A stretch of DNA of 64,000 nt from Piscinibacter sp. HJYY11 (lineage in GTDB: Bacteria > Pseudomonadota > Gammaproteobacteria > Burkholderiales > Burkholderiaceae_C), in contig NZ_JAERQZ010000001.1 in the NCBI RefSeq assembly GCF_016735515.1, positions 2,840,746 to 2,904,745 of the forward strand, given 5' to 3'. The notes beneath the pieces are model-generated. The model saw only the letters and a list, made by a program, of their open reading frames with translations. It was not told where the DNA came from and searched no databases. Below are positions 35,763 through 44,624 of the stretch, one piece after another. A program made the position numbers and the translations under genes. Numbering within the stretch: the first letter of the stretch is position 1; every line of letters starts with the position of its first letter.

Positions 35763-36638
35763 TCAGGCCGGCAAGGGCCCACCTTGCGACTTGCCCTTGG
35801 CCGCCGCCGCCACCGCAGCCGTCACTTCCTTGCGGAAGCGGTTGAGCTCCTGGACGCTTGCGAAGCTGCGCTCCATCAAGAGGCTCATGTTGTGCAGGAT
35901 GCGCTCGACGACCTTGGTCTCCCACACGGCGTCGAACTGGATCTGCTTGTCGAGCCACTGCTCCAGCCACTTGGGGTCGGGCAGCCGGCTCTGGATGGTG
36001 TCGCGCGGAAAGAGCTTCTCGTTCACGTGCAGGTTGGTCGGGTGCAGCGCCTGCGCGGTGCGGCGCGCGCTGGCCATGAGCACACCCACCTTGGCGAACG
36101 CAGCACGTGCCTCGTCGCCGAACTTCTGCAGCGCGCGCTTCATGTAGCGGAGATACGCGCCACCGTGGCGGGCTTCGTCGCGGGCGAGCGTTTCGTAGAT
36201 CGCCTTGATCACCGGCTCGGTGTGCCACTCGGCCGCACGGCGGTACCAGTGGTTGAGGCGGATCTCGCCGCAGAAGTGCAGCATCAGCGTCTCGAGCGCG
36301 GGGGCCGGGTCGAACTCGAAGCGCACTTCGTGCAGTTCCTGCTCGGTCGGAACGAGGTCGGGGCGGAAGCGGCGCAGGTACTCCATCAGCACCAGCGAGT
36401 GCTTCTGCTCTTCGAAGAACCACACGCTCATGAAGGCGGAGAAGTCGCTGTCGTCGCGGTTGTCGCGCAGGAACATCTCGGTCGCGGGCAACGCCGACCA
36501 CTCGGTGATCGCGTTCATCTTGATGGTTTGGGCTTGCTCTTCACTGAGCTGGCTGCCATCGAACTGATCCCAGGGGATGTCCGTGTCCATGTTCCAGCGC
36601 ACGGCTTCGAGCTGCTTGAAAAGTTCGGGGTAAAGCAT
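35763..36638 (-). CDS. Di-iron ferritin-like protein (acyl-ACP-desaturase-like)
   Basis: A 291-residue helical protein with the two-fold carboxylate pattern of a non-haem di-iron site: Glu in ITEWSALPATEMF, EEQKH in VWFFEEQKHSLVL, Glu in CGEIRLNHWYRR and DEARH in LARDEARHGGAYL. The spacing fits the acyl-ACP desaturase branch of the ferritin-like family. It could desaturate or hydroxylate a lipid substrate, but the redox partner and substrate are unknown. It is a single gene with a terminator downstream. Confidence 0.82.
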   Translation of the reverse strand: MLYPELFKQLEAVRWNMDTDIPWDQFDGSQLSEEQAQTIKMNAITEWSALPATEMFLRDNRDDSDFSAFMSVWFFEEQKHSLVLMEYLRRFRPDLVPTEQELHEVRFEFDPAPALETLMLHFCGEIRLNHWYRRAAEWHTEPVIKAIYETLARDEARHGGAYLRYMKRALQKFGDEARAAFAKVGVLMASARRTAQALHPTNLHVNEKLFPRDTIQSRLPDPKWLEQWLDKQIQFDAVWETKVVERILHNMSLLMERSFASVQELNRFRKEVTAAVAAAAKGKSQGGPLPA

Positions 36639-36793
36639 GGTCAGCTTTCAAAGGTAGAACCGGCATTTTAAGGGGGCCGGATGTGACAGGAATGTGCACC
36701 TGCAAGGCGTCCCGGACATGCATCCGGGCTTTCGGCGTGCGCGTAAGGTCGGATGGGCGCAGCATTGGCGCTTTCTAGCCACGAGGACCTGCC

Positions 36794-37348
36794 ATGCCAT
36801 TTCGACCCCTTTTGCTCGTCTTGCTGGCCACGCTGTCCGGCCCCGCGCTGGCCGCCGAGTGCCCGGCGTTGCTGAAGCGCGAAGTGCCGCGCCTGCAGGA
36901 CGAGAAGCCGCAAAACCTCTGCCAGTACGCCGGCAAAGTCGTCGTGATCGTCAACACCGCCAGCTTCTGCGGCTTCACCGGGCAATACAAAGGCCTGGAG
37001 GCGCTGCACACCAAATACAAGGACCGCGGCCTCGTGGTGCTCGGCTTTCCGTCGAACGACTTCTCGCAGGAGCCTGGTGACAACAAGACCATCGCCGAGT
37101 TCTGCGAGAACACCTACGGCGTCAAGTTCCCGATGTTCGTGAAGGCGCGGGTGGCCGAATCGGCGGGCGCCCAGCGGCACCCGCTGTACACCGACCTGAA
37201 GCAGATGAGCGGCGAATCGCCCCGCTGGAACTTCCATAAGTACGTGGTCGCTCGCGACGGAAAGGCCGTCCACAGTTTCGGCGCCACCACGGCACCCGAC
37301 AGCAAGGCCTTCGTCAGCACGATCGAAAAACTGCTGGATGCAAAATGA
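36794..37348 (+). CDS. Periplasmic glutathione-peroxidase family protein
   Basis: A 184-residue thiol peroxidase with a signal peptide (residues 1-20, ending ALAAE). The peroxidatic cysteine lies in VNTASFCGFTGQYKGLE, followed by FPSNDFSQEPGDN and PRWNFHKYVV, covering the Cys/Gln/Trp/Asn tetrad. It has cysteine, not selenocysteine, so a thioredoxin- or glutaredoxin-linked reductant is more likely than glutathione. A periplasmic location and the adjacent lipid-oxidation operon suggest lipid hydroperoxide detoxification, but that is inference. Confidence 0.9.
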   Translation: MPFRPLLLVLLATLSGPALAAECPALLKREVPRLQDEKPQNLCQYAGKVVVIVNTASFCGFTGQYKGLEALHTKYKDRGLVVLGFPSNDFSQEPGDNKTIAEFCENTYGVKFPMFVKARVAESAGAQRHPLYTDLKQMSGESPRWNFHKYVVARDGKAVHSFGATTAPDSKAFVSTIEKLLDAK

Positions 37349-37660
37349 AGACTGATGAGTTATATTTCATACCACTCAGTTCACTTCGGAGTGGGGCATG
37401 GCCGGAACCGACATCAGATTCAGGGAACTTCGTTCTCGGGAGTGCTTCAAACTCCGGGCCGGCGCACACTGTGTTCCGGTAGCGACCAGTTCTATGCTGC
37501 ACAGCCAGCCTGCTCCGCGGGCTGGAATCCCGGGGTGGTTTTCCTCCTCCCTCCTCCCTCCCTTGTTCCCCCCGGGGCGCTGTGCAGCAATTCTTTTTTC
37601 GCGGACCGCGCCAGGCGGCGCGCCGCCCCTCCCTGATGGCCTGACGCCGGCGGTTCACCC
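37349..37660. other. Intergenic region upstream of the lipid operon
   Basis: This 312-base gap begins with an AT-rich stretch (37350-37382, including TTATATTTCAT) suitable for a promoter, and contains a 35-base stretch of pyrimidines broken only by one G (37539-37573, CTCC repeats). Open frames of 80-90 codons cross it but have no ribosome site or recognisable motif and run into the next gene, so I do not call them genes. Confidence 0.6.
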
Positions 37661-38974
37661 ATGAGCCGCCGCGTTGCCGTCATCGGCTCGGGCATCTCAG
37701 GGTTGGCCACGGCCTATGCGCTGGCCGACGACACCCGGGTCACGCTGTTCGAAGCCGGCTCCTACTTCGGTGGCCACACCAACACCGTCGACATCACGCT
37801 CGATGGGGTGACCCACGGCGTCGACACCGGCTTCCTCGTCTTCAACGAGCGCACCTACCCGCAGCTGATCCGCCTTTTCGGCGAACTGGGTGTGGCCACC
37901 GTGCCCTCGGACATGTCGTTCTCCGTCCAGGTGCCCGACCTGGGCCTGGAATGGAGCGGCAGCGACCTCAACACCGTCTTCGCGCAGCGCCGCAACCTCG
38001 TGCGGCCGGCTTTCCTGGGGATGCTGCGCGACATCCTGCGTTTCAACCGGCTCACCACCTTGCTGGCCGTCAGCGGCGAAGAGGCACGGCTGCAGCAGCC
38101 CATCGGTGACTTCCTCGCCGAGCACCGTTTCTCGGCGGCGTTCCGCGACTGGTACTTCCTGCCGATGATCGGCTGCATCTGGTCGTGCCCGACCGACCAG
38201 ATGCTGCGTTTCCCGATCGCGACCATGATCCGCTTCTGCCACAACCACGGGCTGCTGCAGGTGGCGAACCGGCCGCGGTGGTTCACGGTCACCGGCGGTG
38301 CCCGCGAGTACGTGCGCAAGATGCTGCCGCGCATCACCGATGCGCGCCTCAACACCCCCGTGCGCAGCGTGCGCCGCACGCCGCAGGGCGCGACCGTCAG
38401 CACCGACCACGGCAGCGAACATTTCGATGAGGTCGTGCTCGCCTGCCACAGCGACCAGTCGCTCGCGCTGCTGGCCGACGCCACACCCGAGGAGCGTGCG
38501 GTGCTCGGCGCCATCCGCTACCACCGCAACCGCGCCGTGCTGCACACCGACACCTCGGTGCTGCCGCAGCGCAAGCTGGCCTGGGCCGCCTGGAACTACG
38601 AGCGCGCCACCGATGCGCCGCGCGAAGAAGCCGCGGTGTGCCTGCACTATCTGCTCAACAAGCTGCAGCCGCTGCCGTTCAAGCAACCGGTCGTCGTGTC
38701 GCTCAACCCGGTGCGCGAGCCCGATGCGGCCGCCGTGCATGCCGAGATCGACTACGCCCACCCGGTGTTCGACAGCGCCGCCATCGCCGCGCAAGCCAAG
38801 GTGCCGGCCCTGCAGGGCCGGCAGCACACCTGGTTCTGCGGCGCATGGACGCGCTACGGCTTCCACGAAGACGGCCTGATGTCAGGCCAGGCGGTGGTGA
38901 GCGGCCTGCGGCGCCGCTGGGTCGGCGAATCGCTGCCGGTGCCGTCGCACGAGCCGGCGCGCGAGGCCGCATGA
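37661..38974 (+). CDS. FAD-dependent oxidoreductase (flavin amine oxidase-like), first gene of lipid operon
   Basis: A 437-residue flavoprotein with RRVAVIGSGISGLATAYALA at the N-terminus, then LFEAGSYFGGHTNTVDI and GVDTGFLVFNERTYPQL, and a C-terminal GAWTRYGFHEDGLMSGQAVV cofactor motif. It is the type always found beside DUF1365 and cyclopropane-synthase-like genes; the alpha-proteobacterial homologue is linked to modified (furan) fatty acid synthesis under singlet-oxygen control. Its stop overlaps the next start as ATGA. Probably acts on a membrane lipid. Confidence 0.9.
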   Translation: MSRRVAVIGSGISGLATAYALADDTRVTLFEAGSYFGGHTNTVDITLDGVTHGVDTGFLVFNERTYPQLIRLFGELGVATVPSDMSFSVQVPDLGLEWSGSDLNTVFAQRRNLVRPAFLGMLRDILRFNRLTTLLAVSGEEARLQQPIGDFLAEHRFSAAFRDWYFLPMIGCIWSCPTDQMLRFPIATMIRFCHNHGLLQVANRPRWFTVTGGAREYVRKMLPRITDARLNTPVRSVRRTPQGATVSTDHGSEHFDEVVLACHSDQSLALLADATPEERAVLGAIRYHRNRAVLHTDTSVLPQRKLAWAAWNYERATDAPREEAAVCLHYLLNKLQPLPFKQPVVVSLNPVREPDAAAVHAEIDYAHPVFDSAAIAAQAKVPALQGRQHTWFCGAWTRYGFHEDGLMSGQAVVSGLRRRWVGESLPVPSHEPAREAA

Positions 38975-39762
38975 GCGCCGCCGCCCCGCTCATCGGCTCC
39001 GGCCAGGTCCGCCACACGCGCCTGCGGCCGGTGGTGAACGATTTCAACTACCGCACCTATTTCCTGATGCTGCCGATGCGCAGCCTGCGCGAGCAGCCCT
39101 CGCCCGTGCTGAAGCGCAACCGTTTCGGCCTCATCAGCTTCCACGACCGCGACCATGGCGACGGCCGTGGCGACAGCCTGGCCTGGATCGACGAGCTGCT
39201 GAAGACCGAAGGCGTCTCCGATGCCGACGGCGAGGTCTGGCTGCACTGCTACCCGCGCGTGCTCGGCCACACCTTCAAGCCGGTGAGCTTCTGGTACTGC
39301 CACCGCCGCGACGACTCGCTCGCCGCCATCGTCGTGGAGGTCAACAACACCTTCGGCGAACGCCACTGTTACCTGCTGCGCGGCGAGCAGCTCGCGTTCG
39401 GCCAGGAGTTGCAGGCCGACAAGGTTTTCCACGTGTCGCCGTTCTGCAGCGTCAGCGGGCGCTACCGCTTCCGCTTCCTGCGCACCGCGCTGCATCCGCA
39501 GGGCGCCGGCGCGCGTAAGGACGGCCAGAGAACGGTGGTGCGCATCGACCACGACGACGAGCACGGCCCGCTGCTGCAGACCAGCGTGTCGGGCCGGCTC
39601 GACGCCCTGACGACCGCCTCGACCTGGCGCGCCTTCTTCGGCATGCCGCTGATGACGGTCTTCGTCGTCGCGCGCATCCATTGGCAGGCCCTCAGGTTGT
39701 GGACGCAGCGCGTGCCGTTCTTTCGCAAGCCCGAGCCGCCTCGGGCCTTCATCACCCGCTGA
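38971..39762 (+). CDS. DUF1365 family protein of lipid operon
   Basis: A 263-residue protein with the DUF1365 landmarks VRHTRLRPVVNDFNYRTYFL near the start, LPRVLG-type WLHCYPRVLGHTFKPVSFWYC in the middle, and FHVSPFCSVSGRYRFRF. No signal peptide; a hydrophobic stretch near the end (MPLMTVFVVARIHW) may touch the membrane. It is coupled by overlap to the flavin oxidoreductase and followed by the Cfa-like methyltransferase. The homologous alpha-proteobacterial protein is implicated in making oxidised (furan) fatty acids; catalysis is not established here. Confidence 0.9.
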   Translation: MSAAAPLIGSGQVRHTRLRPVVNDFNYRTYFLMLPMRSLREQPSPVLKRNRFGLISFHDRDHGDGRGDSLAWIDELLKTEGVSDADGEVWLHCYPRVLGHTFKPVSFWYCHRRDDSLAAIVVEVNNTFGERHCYLLRGEQLAFGQELQADKVFHVSPFCSVSGRYRFRFLRTALHPQGAGARKDGQRTVVRIDHDDEHGPLLQTSVSGRLDALTTASTWRAFFGMPLMTVFVVARIHWQALRLWTQRVPFFRKPEPPRAFITR

Positions 39763-39786
39763 ACGTTCAAGGCGAGAGACGATCCG

Positions 39787-41013
39787 ATGAACACCACCAC
39801 CCACGCTTCCCTGAGCCCGCTGCACCTGTCGCTGCCCGACAGCGCCCCGGCCGCCGCGCGTGTCGTTTTCCGACTGATGGCCGAGCTGCGGCATGGCAGC
39901 CTCGACGTGCAGCTGCCCGACGGCACGCAGCTCCATTTCGGCCAACCCGCGGGCCTGCGCGCCGCCATCCGCCTGCGCAACTGGAACGTCTGCAGCGCCG
40001 CGCTCAAGTCGGGCGACATCGGCTTTGCCGAGACCTTCATCGCCGGCGACTGGACGACGCCCGATCTCACCACGCTGCTCAAGCTCTTCATCGCCAACCG
40101 CGACGAGATCGAGCGTGTGGTCTACGGCAGCTGGTGGGGCTCGCTGCTGTACCGCGTTCGGCACCTCTTCAACCGCAACTCGCGCGCCGGCAGCAAGAAG
40201 AACATCCACGCCCACTACGACCTCGGCAACGAGTTCTATCGGCTGTGGCTCGACCCGACGATGAACTACTCGAGCGCCTGGTTCGAAGGCGATGCGAGCG
40301 GCGACCTGGTCGAGGCGCAATGGGCCAAGGTGCGACGCGCATTGCGTGAATGCGAGGTGAAGCCGGGCGACCGCGTGCTCGAGATCGGCTGCGGCTGGGG
40401 CGCGCTCGCCGAAAGTGCTGCACGCGACTTCAACGCCAGTGTGACCGGCGTGACGCTCTCCAGCGAGCAGCTCGCCTGGGGGCAGGAGCGCCTGCGCAAC
40501 GCCGGCCTCGCGGGCGAACTGCGCTTCCAGGACTACCGCGACATCGCCGACGGCCCCTTCGACGCCATCTGCTCGATCGAGATGTTCGAGGCCGTCGGCC
40601 GCGAATACTGGGACGGCTACTTCGTCACCCTCAAGCGCAACCTCAAGCCCGGCGGCAAGGCCTGCATCCAGAGCATCACCATCCGCGACGACCTGTTCGA
40701 GCGCTATGTGAAGTCGACCGACTTCATCCAGCAGTACATCTTCCCCGGCGGCCTGCTGCCGAGCCCCAGCGCCTTCCGCGAGGCCGCAGCCAAAGCGGGC
40801 CTGCGCGTGGTCAACGAACTCGCCTTCGGCGGCGACTACGCCGAGACGCTCAAGCGCTGGCGCGAACGTTTCCTCGCCGAAGAAACCCAGGTGCGCCGCC
40901 TAGGCTTCGACACCCGCTTCATGCGGATCTGGGAGTTCTACCTCGGCTATTGCGAGGCCGCGTTCGCCACCGGCAACACCGGCGTCATGCAATTCACGCT
41001 GCAACGCGACTGA
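39787..41013 (+). CDS. Cyclopropane-fatty-acyl-phospholipid synthase-like methyltransferase
   Basis: A 408-residue SAM-dependent enzyme that methylates the double bond of acyl chains in membrane phospholipids. HAHYDLGNEFYRLWLDPTM and NYSSAWF are the substrate-binding signature, VLEIGCGWGALAE is the SAM site, and SIEMFEAVG and IQSITIRDD are further Cfa motifs. Context with DUF1365 and a flavin oxidase makes either a cyclopropane or a methyl-branched/furan product possible. A 24-base gap separates it from the DUF1365 gene. Confidence 0.93.
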   Translation: MNTTTHASLSPLHLSLPDSAPAAARVVFRLMAELRHGSLDVQLPDGTQLHFGQPAGLRAAIRLRNWNVCSAALKSGDIGFAETFIAGDWTTPDLTTLLKLFIANRDEIERVVYGSWWGSLLYRVRHLFNRNSRAGSKKNIHAHYDLGNEFYRLWLDPTMNYSSAWFEGDASGDLVEAQWAKVRRALRECEVKPGDRVLEIGCGWGALAESAARDFNASVTGVTLSSEQLAWGQERLRNAGLAGELRFQDYRDIADGPFDAICSIEMFEAVGREYWDGYFVTLKRNLKPGGKACIQSITIRDDLFERYVKSTDFIQQYIFPGGLLPSPSAFREAAAKAGLRVVNELAFGGDYAETLKRWRERFLAEETQVRRLGFDTRFMRIWEFYLGYCEAAFATGNTGVMQFTLQRD

Positions 41014-41018
41014 CCGCC

Positions 41019-41546
41019 ATGCTCACGCGCCGCCCCGTCCTCGCCACGCTGCTCGCCCTGCCCTGGGCCGTGCAGGCGCGGCCGGCCGAGCTGAGCACGG
41101 AGCTGCCGGGCGCGAAGCTGCAGGGCCAGGGCCTGCTGCGTTTCCTGGGCCTGCGCGTCTACAACGCCCGCCTGTGGGTGGCCGAGGGCTTCAAGCCCGA
41201 GGAGTACGCACTGCACCCGGTGGCCCTCGAACTGGAATACGCGCGCGACCTCGTCGGCAAGCTAATCGCGGAGCGCTCGCTCGTCGAGATGCGCAAGGTC
41301 GGCGACGTGCCGCAGGACAAGGGCAACGCCTGGCTCGCCGCGATGGAGCAGGCCTTCCCCGACGTGAAGGCCGGCGATCGCATCACCGGCCTCTACAAGC
41401 CCGGCGAAGGCATGCGCTTCTTCGTCAACGGCAAGGCGGGGCGCGAGGTGCGTGATGCCGCGTTTGCGCAGCTCTTCATCGGCATCTGGCTGTCGCCGCG
41501 CAGCTCCGAGCCGGCGCTGCGGCGCGCCTTGCTGGGCCTGGCATGA
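41019..41546 (+). CDS. Chalcone-isomerase-fold protein in lipid operon
   Basis: A 175-residue protein with a short Tat-like or Sec-like leader (LTRRPVLATLLALPWAVQA) and a chalcone isomerase-like body: GLLRFLGLRVYNARLWV, LELEYARDLVGKLIAERSL, GEGMRFFVNGKAGREV, and FAQLFIGIWLSPRSSEPALR. Bacterial proteins of this fold bind fatty acids and are not flavonoid enzymes. It begins six bases after the methyltransferase stop, so a lipid-binding role in the same pathway is plausible. Probably periplasmic. Confidence 0.85.
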   Translation: MLTRRPVLATLLALPWAVQARPAELSTELPGAKLQGQGLLRFLGLRVYNARLWVAEGFKPEEYALHPVALELEYARDLVGKLIAERSLVEMRKVGDVPQDKGNAWLAAMEQAFPDVKAGDRITGLYKPGEGMRFFVNGKAGREVRDAAFAQLFIGIWLSPRSSEPALRRALLGLA

Positions 41547-41604
41547 GCGCGCCGGGCCGCTCCCAAGCGCGAATCCCGGAGCGCCCTGCGCGGAGGGTGG
41601 TCCA

Positions 41605-42876
41605 GTGAGCGCCGTGGCCACCTCGACGTCATCGACCACCGCGCGCGGGTGGGACGGGCTGCGCTATGGCGCGCCCGGCTTCCCGCTCGCCTTCGTCGCA
41701 CTGCCGCTCTACGTCGCCTTGCCCAACCACTACGCCGCCGAGTTCGGCGTGCCGCTGGCGGCCCTCGGTGCGGTGCTGCTCGCCGCTCGCCTGCTCGACG
41801 CGCTGATCGACCCGTGGATCGGCCGCTGGGCCGATGCCTTGCTCGACCGGTCGGCCCACGCCGCGTGGCTGGCGATGGCGGGGGCGGCCGTGGTGCTGGC
41901 ACTTGGCTTCCGAGGGCTCTTCTTCCCGCTGGTGTCGACAGGCACCGCCGCCTTGCTGGCGTGGTGCGGCATCTTGCTCGTCGTCACCTACCTCGCCTAC
42001 AGCGTGATCAGCGTCATCCACCAGGCGTGGGGCGCGCGGCTCGGGGGCGATGAACCCGCGCGTGCCACCGTCGTCGCGTGGCGTGAAGGGCTCGCCTTGT
42101 GTGGCGTGCTGGTCGCCAGCGTGCTGCCCTCGATGGCAGGGCTGCAGACGAGCACCGTGGTGTTCGCCATCGCCTTGTGCCTGGCGCTCGCCTTGATGCG
42201 GCAAGCACCAGCGCCCCGTCGGCTCGCGCTCTTCCCGTCGCGTTCGCTGCGCCTGCCCTTCAGCACGCCGGCGTTTCCGAGGCTGCTCGCGGTCTACCTG
42301 CTCAACGGCATCGCGAGCGCGGTGCCGGCCACGCTGGTGCTCTTCTTCATCCGCGACCGCCTGCAGGCCACCGCCTACGAGCCGCTCTTTCTCGCAAGCT
42401 ACTTCGCCGCAGCAGCCGTGTCGGTGCCGCTGTGGGTGCGGCTCGTGGCGCGCCTGGGCCTCGCGCGCAGCTGGCTCGCCGGCATGGCGCTGTCGGTGCT
42501 CGTCTTCGCCTGGGCGGCGGCGCTGTCGGCCGGCGACGTTGCGGCCTACACCGCCATCTGCGTGATGAGCGGCATCGCGCTGGGGGCGGACCTCGCGCTG
42601 CCCGCAGCACTGCTCGCCGGCGTGGTGCAACAGGCCGGTCATGCCGGCCGCGCCGAAGGCGCGTACTTCGGCTGGTGGAACTTCGCCACCAAGCTCAACC
42701 TCGCGCTTGCCGCCGGCATCGCGTTGCCGGTGCTGCAGCTCTTCGGCTACGCGCCCGGCACGACCAGCGCCCCGGCGCTGCAAGCCCTCACCGCCGCGTA
42801 CTGCGTGCTGCCGTGCGTGATGAAGCTCATCGCCGCCGCGCTGCTGTGGCGCTACTGGATCAAGGAGTCACGATGA
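41605..42876 (+). CDS. MFS transporter of lipid operon (GPH-like)
   Basis: A 423-residue permease with about twelve helices, resembling glycoside-pentoside-hexuronide-type MFS proteins (LLDALIDPWIGRWADALLDR in the first loop). A GGAGGG site precedes the GTG start, which is favoured over longer upstream frames. Homologues accompany the DUF1365/Cfa operon elsewhere. A role in moving a lipid precursor or product is possible but unproven. The stop overlaps the next gene. Confidence 0.87.
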   Translation: MSAVATSTSSTTARGWDGLRYGAPGFPLAFVALPLYVALPNHYAAEFGVPLAALGAVLLAARLLDALIDPWIGRWADALLDRSAHAAWLAMAGAAVVLALGFRGLFFPLVSTGTAALLAWCGILLVVTYLAYSVISVIHQAWGARLGGDEPARATVVAWREGLALCGVLVASVLPSMAGLQTSTVVFAIALCLALALMRQAPAPRRLALFPSRSLRLPFSTPAFPRLLAVYLLNGIASAVPATLVLFFIRDRLQATAYEPLFLASYFAAAAVSVPLWVRLVARLGLARSWLAGMALSVLVFAWAAALSAGDVAAYTAICVMSGIALGADLALPAALLAGVVQQAGHAGRAEGAYFGWWNFATKLNLALAAGIALPVLQLFGYAPGTTSAPALQALTAAYCVLPCVMKLIAAALLWRYWIKESR

Positions 42877-43400
42877 AAAAACTCTTGGGCTCGCTGGCCT
42901 GTGCGCTGGCCCTCGCCGGCTGTGCCTCGCACACGCCGCAGGACTATGCGGCCGAGAAGCCGACGCTCGACCTGCAGCGCTACTTCAACGGCGACGTGGT
43001 GGCCCACGGCCTCTTCACCGACCGCTCTGGCAAGGTGGTGCGCCGCTTCACCGTGTTGATGAAATGCCAATGGGTCGGCGACGAAGGCACGCTCGACGAA
43101 GCCTTCACCTACAGCGACGGCAAGACCGACCGCCGGATCTGGCGCCTGAAGAAGCTGCCCGGTGGCCGCTACAGCGGCACGGCCGACGACGTGGTCGGCA
43201 CCGCCACCGGCCAGGTCGCGGGCAACGCCTTCCAGTGGGCCTACACCCTCAAGCTGCCGGTGGACGGCAAGGTCTACGAGGTGCAGTTCGACGACTGGAT
43301 GTACCTGATGGACGAACGGGTGATGCTCAACCGAGCCGTGATGAGCAAGTTCGGCATTCGCCTGGGCGAAGTCACGCTTGCGTTCCAGAAAACGAACTGA
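42873..43400 (+). CDS. DUF3833 lipoprotein
   Basis: A 175-residue protein with a lipoprotein signal (MKKLLGSLACALALAGCAS, lipobox LAGC). The mature part matches DUF3833 (LDLQRYFNGDVVAHGLFTDRSG near the N-terminus, QFDDWMYLMDERVMLNRAVM near the end), a lipocalin-like barrel of unknown ligand. It sits in the middle of the lipid operon, so binding or carriage of a modified fatty acid in the envelope is a reasonable guess. Confidence 0.9.
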   Translation: MKKLLGSLACALALAGCASHTPQDYAAEKPTLDLQRYFNGDVVAHGLFTDRSGKVVRRFTVLMKCQWVGDEGTLDEAFTYSDGKTDRRIWRLKKLPGGRYSGTADDVVGTATGQVAGNAFQWAYTLKLPVDGKVYEVQFDDWMYLMDERVMLNRAVMSKFGIRLGEVTLAFQKTN

Positions 43401-43401
43401 C

Positions 43402-44175
43402 ATGCCACTCAACCCCCGCCTCACCGACTGGAACGGCCGCGTCGTCTGGCTGGTCGGCGCCTCGACCGGCATCGGCCGCGCCACCGCCGCGGCGCTGCAC
43501 GCGCGCGGCGCGCAGGTCATCGTGTCGGCCCGCAACATCGGCGCGCTCAAGACGTTCGAGAAGAGCCACCCCGGCAGCGTCGGCCTGCCGCTCGACGTGA
43601 CCGACCGTGATGCGGTCTCGCACGCCGCGCAGCAGCTGGTCCTGCACCACGGCCGCATCGACCTCGCGCTCTACTGCGCCGGCTACTACAAGGCGCTGCG
43701 CGCCACGCAGTTCGACCTCGACGAAGCGGTGCGCCACCAGCAGGTCAACTACATCGGCGCGCTGCACCTGCTCGACGCGGTGCTGCCGGTGCTGCTGCAG
43801 CAAAAGAGCGGGCACTTGAGCCTCGTCTCCAGCGTGGCGGGCTATCGCGGGCTGCCGAACTCGCTGGCCTACGGGCCGACCAAGGCGGCGCTGATCAACC
43901 TGGCCGAGACGCTGTACCTCGACCTGCAGCCGGTGGGCATCGGCGCGTCGGTCATCAACCCGGGCTTCGTCGAGACACCGCTCACCGCGCAGAACGAGTT
44001 CGCGATGCCGGCGCTGCTCACGCCGGAGCAGGCCGCCGAAGAGATCCTCAAGGGCTGGGCGCAGGGGCGCTTCGAGATCCATTTCCCCAAGCGCTTCACG
44101 ATGTGCCTGAAGGCGCTGACGCATGTCAGCGACGCCCTCTACTTCCGCGCCATCCGATGGAGCACCGGCCTGTGA
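43402..44175 (+). CDS. Short-chain dehydrogenase/reductase of lipid operon
   Basis: A 257-residue NAD(P)-dependent SDR with the cofactor motif VGASTGIGRA, the NAG-type core YCAGYYKALR, catalytic Ser in SLVSSVAGYR and the YxxxK site YGPTKAAL. The C-terminus has a basic helical segment that may lie on the membrane. The start lies one base after the upstream stop. Function in the lipid pathway is inferred from location. Confidence 0.92.
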   Translation: MPLNPRLTDWNGRVVWLVGASTGIGRATAAALHARGAQVIVSARNIGALKTFEKSHPGSVGLPLDVTDRDAVSHAAQQLVLHHGRIDLALYCAGYYKALRATQFDLDEAVRHQQVNYIGALHLLDAVLPVLLQQKSGHLSLVSSVAGYRGLPNSLAYGPTKAALINLAETLYLDLQPVGIGASVINPGFVETPLTAQNEFAMPALLTPEQAAEEILKGWAQGRFEIHFPKRFTMCLKALTHVSDALYFRAIRWSTGL

Positions 44176-44612
44176 CGCCCAGGACGGCTGACCCGCGCGT
44201 CGCGCGCATCGTCGAGCTCTTCGAGCACTTCACGCGAGGCGACATCGAGCGGCTCGGCGAGTACTACACGCCGCGCGCGCACTTCAAGGACCCGTTCAAC
44301 GACGTGCGCGGCCTGGCGGCGGTTCAACAGGTCTATCGCCACATGTTCGAAGCGCTGGACGAGCCGCGCTTCGTGGTGCGCGACATCCTCGTGCAGGGCG
44401 ACCAGTGTTTCCTGAGCTGGGACTTCCTCTTCCGCTTCAAGCGCTACAGCCGGGCGCAGCAGACGGTGCACGGCAGCTCGCATCTGTTGCTCGACCCGAT
44501 CGGCCTGATCCAGCACCACCGCGACTACTGGGACGCCGCCGAGGAGCTGTACGAGAAGCTGCCGGTGGTGGGCAGCCTGATGCGCTGGCTGAAGAAGCGC
44601 GCATCGAGCTGA
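44172..44612 (+). CDS. NTF2-like (SnoaL-type) protein, last gene of lipid operon
   Basis: A 146-residue NTF2-fold protein: VARIVELFEHFTRGDIERL, YYTPRAHFKDPFNDVRG and FLSWDFLFRF are typical. GTG overlapping the SDR stop is chosen because GGAG lies nine bases upstream; an ATG five codons earlier is the alternative. Such cone-shaped domains bind or isomerise small hydrophobic ligands. A shared promoter with the genes before it is likely, and no terminator hairpin is evident after it. Confidence 0.85.
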   Translation: MTPRTADPRVARIVELFEHFTRGDIERLGEYYTPRAHFKDPFNDVRGLAAVQQVYRHMFEALDEPRFVVRDILVQGDQCFLSWDFLFRFKRYSRAQQTVHGSSHLLLDPIGLIQHHRDYWDAAEELYEKLPVVGSLMRWLKKRASS

Positions 44613-44624
44613 GGCACCGACACG

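Noticed and set aside
37398..37664. Possible small gene in the spacer before the lipid operon
   Set aside because: No ribosome site or recognisable motif, overlaps the next start, and includes the translated pyrimidine tract.
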